Translations under genes and position numbers: made by a program
Part shown: one piece after another, positions 1 to 5,934 of the stretch
Position numbering within the stretch: position 1 is the first letter of the stretch
Layout of the letters: each line of letters starts with the position of its first letter
The notes under the pieces: model-generated
Databases searched by the model: none
The model's input: the letters and a program-made list of their open reading frames with translations, nothing else
What the model was told of the DNA's origin: nothing
Assembly: GCA_021814735.1 (NCBI GenBank)
Contig: JAKAHX010000008.1
Coordinates: forward strand, 2,702 to 16,026
Direction of reading: 5' to 3'
Length of the DNA: 13,325 bases
Source of the DNA: Chloroflexota bacterium
Lineage (GTDB): Bacteria > Chloroflexota > Limnocylindria > Limnocylindrales > CSP1-4

Positions 1-9
1 GGATTCAGT

Positions 10-29
10 ACTTGCGCATTTGCGCAAGT
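10..29. promoter_or_regulatory. ArsR-type operator, perfect inverted repeat
   Basis: Arms ACTTGCGCA (10-18) and TGCGCAAGT (21-29) are perfect reverse complements around a 2-nt TT spacer. The dyad ends 17 nt before the ATG at 47. ArsR/SmtB regulators typically bind dyads with a 2-nt centre that overlap their own promoter, so this is best read as the autoregulatory operator of the adjacent regulator. No convincing -10 box or Shine-Dalgarno is visible between the dyad and the ATG. The dyad and its position are seen directly; the binding protein is inferred. Confidence 0.75.
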
Positions 30-46
30 TGTGCAACCATACGCCC

Positions 47-343
47 ATGAGCACGTCGACGCTCCCGGCCGACCAGGACCTGCAGCGGTACACCGCCGTC
101 ATGCGGGCCCTCGCGGATGCGAAGCGCCTCTGCGTCCTCGAGGTGCTCGCCGCCGGCGAGCGCTCGGTGTCGGAACTCTCCGTCGACATCGGCTGCCAGG
201 TGCCGAACATGAGCCAGCACCTGGCAGTCCTGCGCAGCGCCGGCCTCGTGACGACGCGACGGCAGGGCAATACCGTGTACTACCGCCTGACGGACCCCAG
301 GGTCCTGGAGGCGTACCGGCTCATCCAGACGTTCGCCCGCTGA
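47..343 (+). CDS. ArsR/SmtB-family winged-helix repressor
   Basis: A 98-residue protein beginning MSTSTLPADQ, with a typical ArsR-family helix-turn-helix. The recognition-helix segment NMSQHLAVLRSAGLV lies at about residues 54-68, followed by the wing (TRRQGNTVYYRL) and a C-terminal dimerisation helix. An in-frame TTG at 20 is rejected as the start because it falls inside the inverted-repeat operator; ATG 47 gives the usual length. The only cysteines are C29 and C50. The CxC metal-site motif of arsenic-sensing ArsR is absent, so a thiol or redox signal is as plausible as a metal, though this is inference. The gene lies 74 bp upstream of thioredoxin on the same strand and probably controls it. 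The effector is unknown; the family call is secure. Confidence 0.9.
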   Translation: MSTSTLPADQDLQRYTAVMRALADAKRLCVLEVLAAGERSVSELSVDIGCQVPNMSQHLAVLRSAGLVTTRRQGNTVYYRLTDPRVLEAYRLIQTFAR

Positions 344-354
344 GGGCGCAGGGG

Positions 355-375
355 GTCCGGCCCGCCCGGCCGGAC
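355..375 (+). terminator. hairpin between regulator and thioredoxin genes
   Basis: Arms GTCCGGCC (355-362) and GGCCGGAC (368-375) are an 8-bp perfect stem with loop CGCCC. It begins 11 nt after the regulator stop codon. There is no U-tract, so it may be an attenuator or an RNA processing/stability element instead of a full terminator. Confidence 0.4.
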
Positions 376-382
376 ACGGATA

Positions 383-405
383 CCCCGCTCGGCGGGGGGA
401 AAGGA
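383..405 (+). promoter_or_regulatory. thioredoxin ribosome-binding region with abutting hairpin
   Basis: AAGGA (401-405) lies 12 nt before the ATG at 418, within the G/A-rich run 394-405. A 6-bp stem (CCCCGC 383-388 with GCGGGG 392-397, loop TCG) ends directly beside it and takes up part of the purine run. This could tune thioredoxin translation; that effect is inferred. Confidence 0.45.
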
Positions 406-417
406 ACCACCCAGAAC

Positions 418-765
418 ATGTCCAACATCAAGCACGTCACGGACGCCGACTTCGAGGAGGCCGTGCTGAACAACGACAAGCCGGTCGTCGTCGACTTCTG
501 GGCGGCGTGGTGCGGCCCCTGCAAGCTGGTTGCGCCGGAGATCGAGAAGCTCGCCGCCAAGTACGGCGACGCGGTCGACTTCGTCAAGCTCGACGTGGAT
601 GCGAACCCGATGATCTCCCAGACGTTCGGGATCATGAGCATCCCGACGATCGCGTTCTTCCGCCCGGGCGAGACCCCGGTGGGCGTGGTTGGTTTCCGCC
701 CCGCCGATCAGCTCGAGCAGGCGTTCAACCTCAAGCAGTACGCCACCACCGCGCAGCCGTCCTGA
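418..765 (+). CDS. trxA: thioredoxin
   Basis: A 115-residue cytoplasmic thioredoxin that reduces protein disulfides using electrons from thioredoxin reductase. The active site WCGPC is at residues 31-35 (catalytic C32 and C35), preceded by the conserved VVDFWA strand (D26). The cis-proline is in SIPT at P76, and the fold ends with the GFRPADQLEQ helix. No signal peptide or membrane segment is seen, and length is normal. The open frame extends upstream, but ATG 418 is chosen from the family N-terminus and the AAGGA upstream. It follows the ArsR-type regulator on the same strand, so expression is likely coupled to that repressor. No thioredoxin reductase gene is in the window. Confidence 0.96.
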   Translation: MSNIKHVTDADFEEAVLNNDKPVVVDFWAAWCGPCKLVAPEIEKLAAKYGDAVDFVKLDVDANPMISQTFGIMSIPTIAFFRPGETPVGVVGFRPADQLEQAFNLKQYATTAQPS

Positions 766-782
766 CGTTCTCATCCAGGACC

Positions 783-814
783 CGACGGCCCGGCTCTCCG
801 AAGCCGGGCCGTCG
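783..814. terminator. strong stem-loop between convergent genes
   Basis: A 13-bp perfect stem (783-795 with 802-814, arm CGACGGCCCGGCT) closes a 6-nt loop, 18 nt after the thioredoxin stop. The convergent gene on the minus strand ends at 898, so it could serve both directions. It lacks a T-run on either side, as is common in very GC-rich genomes. Confidence 0.7.
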
Positions 815-897
815 CGATTCTCGCCGCCAGGGTCCGCGCGCGGCTGGGTACCGACAGAGGCTCGGCCGCGCACCCGAGCAGGGAGCGGCCCGGGAGG

Positions 898-1389
898 TCA
901 GCCGCGTGCTGCGGCGAGGATCGCGTCCAGCTCGGGCCGATGCTCCGGGTAGTGGTCGAGCGTCTGGCTCATGAAGAACTGCAGTCGCTTCGGGTTCTTC
1001 ACCCACCGTATCTCCGGCACCACCGTGAGGTAGCCCCGCAGTTCGCCCGGGACGGTGGCCAGGCGGCGCCGCACCTCGTCGAGCGGCAGCGCGCGCCACT
1101 CCGCGCGGATGGCCTCGTTGATCGCGTCACCGCCCGAGGCGTCCCACTCGGCATCCGTCCGCGCGATGGTGGGGCTGTCGTCGCCGAGCGCGAGTTCCCG
1201 TGCCGCCTGCAGGGCGACCTGCTGCCAGGCGACGAGATGCGCGGCGAGGTCGCGCCCGGACCATCCGTGGCACGGGCCGTCCTGGGGCATGGGCCGCTCG
1301 AGGTCCGCGTCGGTGAGCCCGCCGAGCGCCTCGAAGGGCTCCCAGGCCTCGCGTTCGTCCTCCAGGAACGAGAGCGCGTCGACGTACAT
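898..1389 (-). CDS. DinB / maleylpyruvate-isomerase-fold protein
   Basis: A 163-residue soluble protein starting MYVDALSFLEDE. The early segment LTDADLERPMP followed by GWSGRDLAAHLVAWQQ (residues 42-57) is the typical first half of the DinB/MDMPI four-helix bundle. H51 and the late pair H146 and H150 (in DHYPEHRPELD) are spaced like the family's three-histidine metal site. Members include thiol-dependent transferases and isomerases; many are uncharacterised, so no substrate is claimed. ATG 1389 is chosen because AAGGAGG (1401-1395) sits 5 nt upstream; the longer open frame has no better start. It lies 119 bp downstream of another minus-strand gene and may share its transcript. Confidence 0.85.
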   Translation of the reverse strand: MYVDALSFLEDEREAWEPFEALGGLTDADLERPMPQDGPCHGWSGRDLAAHLVAWQQVALQAARELALGDDSPTIARTDAEWDASGGDAINEAIRAEWRALPLDEVRRRLATVPGELRGYLTVVPEIRWVKNPKRLQFFMSQTLDHYPEHRPELDAILAAARG

Positions 1390-1508
1390 CCTCTCCTCCT
1401 TGCACCCGGTCCTCGGCCGGCCCGGGGCCTGCTCCCGGTTTCCCGGCAGCCGAGCTCCGGATCCGGCACCCACCGTGGGGGTCGACCGCCGCAGCCGGGG
1501 CCAGCACG

Positions 1509-1844
1509 TCAGTTGGCACGTCGCCCGGGCGCCGTCTCCGAGGCATACCGCGCGGCGGCCGCGAACCAGCTCCCGGCCCGGTCGAGCGCGAACTGGTCGA
1601 CCGCGTGCGGGACGAGCGTCACCCACCCCGGACCCCGATCCGAACGGCGCACGTCGGGCGTCGCGAGCGCCGCCTCGGCGATGTCCGGCCGGAGCCGGAA
1701 CGTGGCAGACTCCACGCCCACCACGGCGAAGAGCACCCCGCGCAGCCCGTAGCCCACCCCCGCGGCATCCACGTTGCGCTCGATGCCCTCGATGGTGGCC
1801 GCGACCTGCTCGATGTGGCGCGCCAGGTCGTCGTTCCCGGCCAA
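1509..1844 (-). CDS. small conserved-looking protein of unknown function, TTG start
   Basis: A 111-residue soluble protein, probably alpha/beta. An N-terminal helix (LARHIEQVAATIEGIERNV) is followed by a strand-rich middle (GVLFAVVGVESATFRL). Then comes RGPGWVTLVPHAVDQFALDRAGSWFAAAARYA, whose GWV strand followed by an amphipathic helix recalls YjbR/TfoX-N-like or DUF5519-like small folds. I cannot assign it firmly. The start is TTG at 1844: AAGGAGG (1857-1851) sits 6 nt upstream and no ATG or GTG is better placed. There are no cysteines and no membrane segment. It is divergent from the cobalamin-binding gene, with only 57 bp between starts, and lies upstream of the DinB-fold gene on the same strand. 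Confidence 0.75.
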   Translation of the reverse strand: MAGNDDLARHIEQVAATIEGIERNVDAAGVGYGLRGVLFAVVGVESATFRLRPDIAEAALATPDVRRSDRGPGWVTLVPHAVDQFALDRAGSWFAAAARYASETAPGRRAN

Positions 1845-1864
1845 CCGGCACCTCCTTCGCGGCG

Positions 1865-1870
1865 AGTCTA
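1865..1870 (-). promoter_or_regulatory. -10-like TAGACT for the TTG-start gene
   Basis: TAGACT reads on the minus strand (1870 to 1865). Transcription would begin just before the Shine-Dalgarno AAGGAGG (1857-1851), giving a leader of about 14 nt. No good -35 is visible. It shares the 57-bp divergent region with the TATCGT box of the plus-strand gene. Confidence 0.4.
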
Positions 1871-1889
1871 CGCGCCGGGCGGGGCATGC

Positions 1890-1895
1890 TATCGT
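1890..1895 (+). promoter_or_regulatory. -10-like TATCGT, leaderless start for cobalamin-binding gene
   Basis: TATCGT ends 6 nt before the GTG at 1902, which places transcription start at or next to the start codon. There is no Shine-Dalgarno. The same TAnnnT spacing recurs at four other genes in the window. Confidence 0.55.
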
Positions 1896-1901
1896 GCGGC
1901 C

Positions 1902-2618
1902 GTGAACGACGACCGCCCACCGGCACCGCCCCTCCCGCCGGTCGATGCGCGACTCGCGGATCGGATCCCCGCCGAGGTCGTGACACCGGAGTTCCTGTCG
2001 GCCCTCCTGGTCGAGGGCGACGTGGAGCTGGCCACCTGGGCGCTCCGGATCGCGCTCCGGGAGCAGCCGCGCGACGTCGTCTACGACACGCTGGTGCGCG
2101 ACGCGATGCGGCTGGTGGGCGATGGCTGGCAGGAGGGCCGCTTCACCATCAGCGAGGAACACCGGGCGAGCCAGACGCTCGTGCGCGCGCTCGAGGACGT
2201 GGCGCCGGCCGGGTCGCCGAGCGACCGGATCGGGCCGGTCGCGGTGCTCGCCGCCGCGGAGGACGAGCAGCATGCGATCGGGCTCATCCTCCTCGAGCAC
2301 GTGCTGCGCGAGGACGGCTGGTCGGTGGCCTACCTCGGCCAGAACGTCCCGGCCGCTGACCTGGTGCGCTACGTGACCCGGGAACAATGCCGGCTCGTCG
2401 CGCTGTCCGCGGCGCTCTCGGAGCGACTGGGACCGCTCGCGGACGCCGTGAACGCCCTCCGCGCGCTGCCCAATCCACCGGCGATCATGATCGGTGGGCG
2501 AGCGCTGGAGCGGACCGCGGCGTCGCCCGCGGGGCTCCGGGCCGACTGGTCCGGGGGCTCGCTGCAGGAGGCGCGGCGGTTCGCGGCCGATCTCCTCCGC
2601 CGGCTCCCGGACGCCTGA
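1902..2618 (+). CDS. stand-alone cobalamin-binding protein with CarH-like W-x9-EH motif
   Basis: A 238-residue protein with a Pro-rich N-terminus (residues 1-20), a helical-bundle B12-binding cap (about 28-100) and a Rossmann-type B12-binding domain (about 111-235). In the cap, W76 is followed nine residues later by E86-H87. This W-x9-EH arrangement is the signature of CarH/LitR-type adenosylcobalamin photoreceptor modules. E122-x-H124-x-x-G127 matches the lower-ligand motif, so H124 is the expected cobalt ligand. CarH's upper-ligand histidine directly follows the tryptophan; here that residue is Q77. There is no MerR-type DNA-binding domain, kinase domain or signal peptide. The GTG start is supported by an upstream TATCGT box. 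It may be a light/B12 sensor acting by protein contact, or a cobalamin carrier. It converges on the B12-dependent mutase gene 54 bp away. Confidence 0.85.
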   Translation: MNDDRPPAPPLPPVDARLADRIPAEVVTPEFLSALLVEGDVELATWALRIALREQPRDVVYDTLVRDAMRLVGDGWQEGRFTISEEHRASQTLVRALEDVAPAGSPSDRIGPVAVLAAAEDEQHAIGLILLEHVLREDGWSVAYLGQNVPAADLVRYVTREQCRLVALSAALSERLGPLADAVNALRALPNPPAIMIGGRALERTAASPAGLRADWSGGSLQEARRFAADLLRRLPDA

Positions 2619-2624
2619 CCGTCG

Positions 2625-2657
2625 TCCGGGCGAGCTCCCGCCGATCGGGGCCCCGGA
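2625..2657. terminator. weak stem-loop between convergent genes
   Basis: TCCGGG (2625-2630) pairs with CCCGGA (2652-2657) around a 21-nt loop that also contains the palindrome GGGGCCCC (2647-2654). It fills the 54-bp gap between the B12-binding gene and the mutase gene. There is no T-run. Confidence 0.3.
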
Positions 2658-2672
2658 GGCCGGCCGCCAGCG

Positions 2673-4352
2673 TCAGACCGCCACGGGCTCGCGGTACTCC
2701 CCGAACAGCGCGCGGAAGACCCCGCACATCTCGCCCAGGGTCACGTAGGCGGCCGCGCACTCGATCAGGGCCGGCATCACGTTCGCCTCGCTCGAGCCGG
2801 GCCGGGCCGCCGCGTCTCTCAGGCGCGCCAGCGCGGCCTCCACGGCGTGCGGGTCGCGCTCCCGCCGCACGCGGGCCAGGCGCGCCAGGTGCCGCTGCCG
2901 GCTCTCCTCGCTGACCTCGAGGAGCGGGATCGCCAGGACCTCGTCCGGATCGGCGTGCTCGTTGACGCCGATCACCCGGCGCTCGCCGGCGTCGAACTCC
3001 TGCTGGTAGCGATAGGCGGCATCCGCGATCTCCCGCTGCGGGAAGCCGGCCTCGATGGCGGCGGGCATCCCGCCCAGCTCGTCGATCTCCGCGATGTAGC
3101 GCCATGCCTGGCGTTCCACCTCGTCGGTCAGCCACTCGACGTACCACGAACCGCCGAGCGGGTCGACGGTCCCGGCCACCCCGGTCTCGGCCGCGATCAC
3201 CTGCTGCTGGCGGAGCGCGAGCAGGGCGGCGTCGGCCGACGGGACCGCCCAGGCCTCGTCGTACGCGTCGGTGTGGAGCGACTGGGCCCCGCCGAGCACG
3301 GCCGACAGGGCCTGGATGGCCACCCGGGTCAGGTTGTTGAGTGGCTGCTGGGCCGTGAGCGAGACGCCGGCGGTCTGCGCGTGGAAGCGCATCCACGTCG
3401 AGCGCTCCTGTGTCGCGTGCCAGCGGTCAGTCATCAGCCGGTACCAGATGCGCCGCCCGGCCCGGTACTTCGCGATCTCCTCGAAGAAATCGGAGTGGGC
3501 GTTGAAGAAGAAGCTGAGGCGCGGCGCGAACTCGTCCACGCGGAGTCCGCGACGCAGCGCCTCCTCCACGTAGGCGATGCCGTCGGCGATGGTGAAGGCC
3601 AGCTCCTGCACCGCGGTGGACCCGGCCTCGCGGATGTGGTACCCGCTGATCGAGATGGTGTTCCACTTCGGGAGCTCCCGGGTCCCGAACTCGATCGTGT
3701 CCGTGACGAGGCGCAGGGAAGGCGCGACCGGGAAGAGGAACTCCTTCTGGGCGATGTACTCCTTGAGGATGTCGTTCTGGGTGGTTCCCTCCAGGATCGC
3801 GCGCGGGTAGCCACGCTTCTCGGCGGCGGCGATGTACATGGCCCAGATGGGCGCCGCCGGCGAGTTGATCGTCATCGAGGTGGAGATGCGGTCCAGGGGG
3901 ATCCCGGCGAGCAGGACCTCCATGTCGGCCATCGAGCTGACGGCCACCCCGCACGTGCCGAACTCGCCTTCCGCATGTGGATCGTCGGTGTCGTAGCCGT
4001 ACAGGGTGGGCATGTCGTAGGCGATGGACAGGCCGGTCTGCCCTGCGTCGAGGAGCTGGTGGAACCGGGCGTTGGTGTCCTCGGCCGACCCGAACCCCGC
4101 GAACATGCGCATGGTCCAGAGACGGCCCCGGTAGCCGGTGGCGTGGATGCCGCGCGTGAACGGTGGCTGCCCGGGGAACCCGACCGTCTCGAGCAGGTCC
4201 CGTCCCGCGAGATCGAGCGGCGTGTAGAGGCGGTTCACCTCGATGTCGCCGAGCGTCCGGAAGTGGGCGCGTCGCTCCGGCGCCCGCTGCAGCAGGGGGT
4301 CGAGTCGCTCGCGCTCCCATCGCTCGCGGGCGGCGCGCCACGATCCGTCCAT
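2673..4352 (-). CDS. acyl-CoA mutase large subunit, isobutyryl-CoA-mutase-like
   Basis: A 559-residue protein covering only the substrate-binding TIM-barrel half of the B12-dependent acyl-CoA mutases; the C-terminal B12 domain is absent, so a separate small subunit is required. Typical segments are [11 protein letters not shown] (79-88), [10 protein letters not shown] (107-116), [13 protein letters not shown] (190-202) and [10 protein letters not shown] (235-244). Aligned to Propionibacterium MCM with a constant offset of 5, catalytic Y243 and H244 are kept as Y238 and H239. MCM's Y89 and R207, which select methylmalonyl-CoA, are F84 and Q202 here. F and Q are the isobutyryl-CoA mutase residues. 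A111 argues against the 2-hydroxyisobutyryl-CoA mutase type, which has Asp there. The product is therefore probably n-butyryl/isobutyryl-CoA interconversion; other branched acyl-CoAs are possible. No small subunit or MeaB-type chaperone gene is in the window. ATG 4352 is leaderless-like (TAGAGT upstream). Confidence 0.93.
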   Translation of the reverse strand: MDGSWRAARERWERERLDPLLQRAPERRAHFRTLGDIEVNRLYTPLDLAGRDLLETVGFPGQPPFTRGIHATGYRGRLWTMRMFAGFGSAEDTNARFHQLLDAGQTGLSIAYDMPTLYGYDTDDPHAEGEFGTCGVAVSSMADMEVLLAGIPLDRISTSMTINSPAAPIWAMYIAAAEKRGYPRAILEGTTQNDILKEYIAQKEFLFPVAPSLRLVTDTIEFGTRELPKWNTISISGYHIREAGSTAVQELAFTIADGIAYVEEALRRGLRVDEFAPRLSFFFNAHSDFFEEIAKYRAGRRIWYRLMTDRWHATQERSTWMRFHAQTAGVSLTAQQPLNNLTRVAIQALSAVLGGAQSLHTDAYDEAWAVPSADAALLALRQQQVIAAETGVAGTVDPLGGSWYVEWLTDEVERQAWRYIAEIDELGGMPAAIEAGFPQREIADAAYRYQQEFDAGERRVIGVNEHADPDEVLAIPLLEVSEESRQRHLARLARVRRERDPHAVEAALARLRDAAARPGSSEANVMPALIECAAAYVTLGEMCGVFRALFGEYREPVAV

Positions 4353-4359
4353 GGCAGCG

Positions 4360-4365
4360 ACTCTA
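4360..4365 (-). promoter_or_regulatory. -10-like TAGAGT, leaderless start for the mutase gene
   Basis: TAGAGT on the minus strand (4365 to 4360) ends 7 nt before the ATG at 4352. No Shine-Dalgarno is present. It lies in the 100-bp divergent region shared with the lipoprotein gene. Confidence 0.55.
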
Positions 4366-4452
4366 GCACGCGGCCGGAGGCGCGCCGCGGGCCACTCGCG
4401 ACACGCGCGTGACCGCGCGGGTCCACGGCATGCAGCGCGGACAGATGCGAGA

Positions 4453-5097
4453 ATGCCGGCCGTGCCCAGGCCGTTCCGCCGCGTGCCCTCCCTGCTCGCC
4501 TCGCTCCTGGTTGCCGTCCCGCTGCTGGCGGCGTGCACATCGGCCACATCCAGCCCGAACCCGTCGGGGCCGTGCAACGGCGCGGCCGAGCAGAGCGCGC
4601 CCGGCTTCTACCCGGATCTCGAGCGACAGCTGCCCGCGCGGGTGGATGGGCAGGCGCCCACGCACGTGCGCAGCGGCCGATACTGCTCCGCTCGGACGCT
4701 CGGCTCGCTGGAGAAGGCCGGGATCCACGAGCTGCAGTTCGCGGGCGGGGCACTGCCCGATCCGCAGAACCGCGCCGCCGGACTCGCCGTGGTGGTGTAC
4801 CGGGCCCCCGGCATGACGCTGGACGAGCTGGCGGATGCCCAGGCCAACGGCGCCGGCAACACCCAGGGTGTCGCGGGCATCACGGCGCAGCGCGCCACCA
4901 TCGCGGGCCGCTCGGGGATCCGCATCGACGTCTCGGTCCAGTCCGGCCCGGAGATGATGTTCTTCTGGCCGACCTCGGCACCCGGCGTCTTCGACGCGGT
5001 CACCGGGATCGGCGTGACGGAGGCACAGGTGGCGGCGGCCGTGGCGGCCTTCGCGCCCACGGGAGCACCCGGCACCGCGTCGACCCCCGGGGCCTGA
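4453..5097 (+). CDS. secreted lipoprotein of unknown function
   Basis: A 214-residue exported lipoprotein. Arginines near the N-terminus (R6, R9, R10) precede a hydrophobic stretch (about 13-25) and a lipobox LLAAC, so C28 would be lipidated. A Ser/Pro/Asn-rich tether (29-40) follows. The mature domain is mixed alpha/beta with C41 and C78, which could form a disulfide, and a Pro/Ala/Thr-rich tail. I recognise no enzyme or solute-binding motif. The start is uncertain: ATG 4453 has ACAGAT ending 6 nt upstream, while in-frame GTG 4462 has GAGAAT ending 7 nt upstream. Either leaves a complete signal peptide. It is divergent from the mutase gene with no evident functional link. Confidence 0.85.
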   Translation: MPAVPRPFRRVPSLLASLLVAVPLLAACTSATSSPNPSGPCNGAAEQSAPGFYPDLERQLPARVDGQAPTHVRSGRYCSARTLGSLEKAGIHELQFAGGALPDPQNRAAGLAVVVYRAPGMTLDELADAQANGAGNTQGVAGITAQRATIAGRSGIRIDVSVQSGPEMMFFWPTSAPGVFDAVTGIGVTEAQVAAAVAAFAPTGAPGTASTPGA

Positions 5098-5111
5098 CCC
5101 GGAGGCGGTCG

Positions 5112-5139
5112 ACTGCGCGGCGCACTCCGTCCGCGCGGT
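5112..5139. terminator. stem-loop between convergent genes
   Basis: A 9-bp stem (5112-5120 with 5131-5139, one G-T wobble) closes a 10-nt loop in the 45-bp gap between the lipoprotein gene and the minus-strand gene ending at 5143. Its position suggests a bidirectional terminator; no T-run is present. Confidence 0.5.
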
Positions 5140-5142
5140 GTC

Positions 5143-5475
5143 TCAACGCGCGGGGAGGACCACCAGCGATCCGCTGCCCAGCCTCCTGCCGTGCGCCGCG
5201 TCTCGGGTGACCTCGCGCAGCCGGGATCGGAGCCGATCGAGCCGGCCCGCCCGGTCGTCCTCGGCGAACGCCTCCATGAAGCCGGCGACTTCGTCCGGCC
5301 AGCGCGCCAGCAGGTCTCGTCCCCACGCGTCGAGCCCTTCGGCCCAGGCGTCCAACCGGTCGCCGGGACCCAGCCCGAGCAGGGCGTCCTCCACGGCATC
5401 CCAGATGAGCGCCTCCAGTACCTCCTCGCCGAACGCGCGCCCGGCCCGGCGCATCCGCGCGTCCTCCGTCTCCAT
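5143..5475 (-). CDS. small acidic helical protein of unknown function
   Basis: A 110-residue protein starting METEDARMRRAG, predicted almost wholly helical. It has regular acidic and hydrophobic spacing (FGEEVLEALIWDAVEDALLGLG, about residues 15-36) and a basic C-terminal third (LDRLRSRLREVTRD). There is no membrane segment and no cysteine. The start at ATG 5475 is supported by GGAGG (5485-5481) 5 nt upstream. The frame stays open for about 360 bp further upstream, but that part is Pro/Arg/Gly-rich and does not look like protein. I recognise no family. Good codon bias and a well-placed Shine-Dalgarno make it a likely real gene; without homologs it stays hypothetical. Confidence 0.6.
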   Translation of the reverse strand: METEDARMRRAGRAFGEEVLEALIWDAVEDALLGLGPGDRLDAWAEGLDAWGRDLLARWPDEVAGFMEAFAEDDRAGRLDRLRSRLREVTRDAAHGRRLGSGSLVVLPAR

Positions 5476-5934
5476 CGTCACCTCCACCCGGCCGATCGCC
5501 GGGGTCGTGCCCCGGTCTCCGCGCGCATCCTTCCGCTGCCCCGTGCCAGCTCCAGTGGCACGGCCGAGAGGGACGGGGTGGAGCCCGGGGAACCGCGACG
5601 CCGGGTGGTGCGCCCGGGCCACGCTCCTTCGTGCGCCCGTCGCGGTACCCCAGTCCCATGGCCGAACCCTCGGAGAACGGAGACGATTGCCACGGCCGTC
5701 GATCCAGCGGTCCGGGGCACACCCGAGGCGTCGACAACCGGGCCACGCGCGCACGTTGCCCTCGCATTCAGGGGCGGTGGGCGCCACCGCAGCAGAAGGC
5801 GCGCCGTGCATGGCAACGGGTCGAGTGACAGGCACTCCCGGCCGGCGGGCCGGACGATCGGGTCGGCGGCCGCCAACCCGCGCTCGCCCGTCGCGCGGCG
5901 CCGCCCACCGCCGGCAGGGCCGACCCGCGGCGGC
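5476..5934. other. 459-bp gap without a supported gene, rich in stem-loops
   Basis: No open frame here looks like protein in either strand. Four perfect stem-loops are visible: 5499-5515 (6 bp, loop TCGTG), 5541-5563 (8 bp, arms CCGTGCCA/TGGCACGG), 5774-5790 (7 bp, arms GCGGTGG/CCACCGC, 3-nt loop) and 5838-5853 (6 bp, loop GGCG). The first two lie in what would be the 5' leader of the 110-residue gene; the last two lie downstream of the J-domain gene and could stop its transcript. At this GC content such hairpins also occur by chance. No tRNA or riboswitch consensus was recognised. Confidence 0.45.

Noticed and set aside
20..46. TTG start giving a 107-residue ArsR protein
   Set aside because: The nine extra residues (codons 20-46) begin inside the perfect inverted-repeat operator; ATG 47 gives a normal family length.
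898..1986. 362-codon reading of the DinB-fold frame
   Set aside because: The first two hundred residues are noncoding-like and would overlap the TTG-start gene and the B12 gene; AAGGAGG sets the start at 1389.
2847..4412. Long plus-strand open frame opposite the mutase gene (521 codons)
   Set aside because: Antisense shadow caused by high GC; its translation has no domain, while the minus strand encodes a complete mutase.
5631..5828. 65-codon plus-strand open frame in the gap
   Set aside because: Composition is Arg/Gly/Pro-rich without a fold-like pattern; no ribosome site and no family resemblance.
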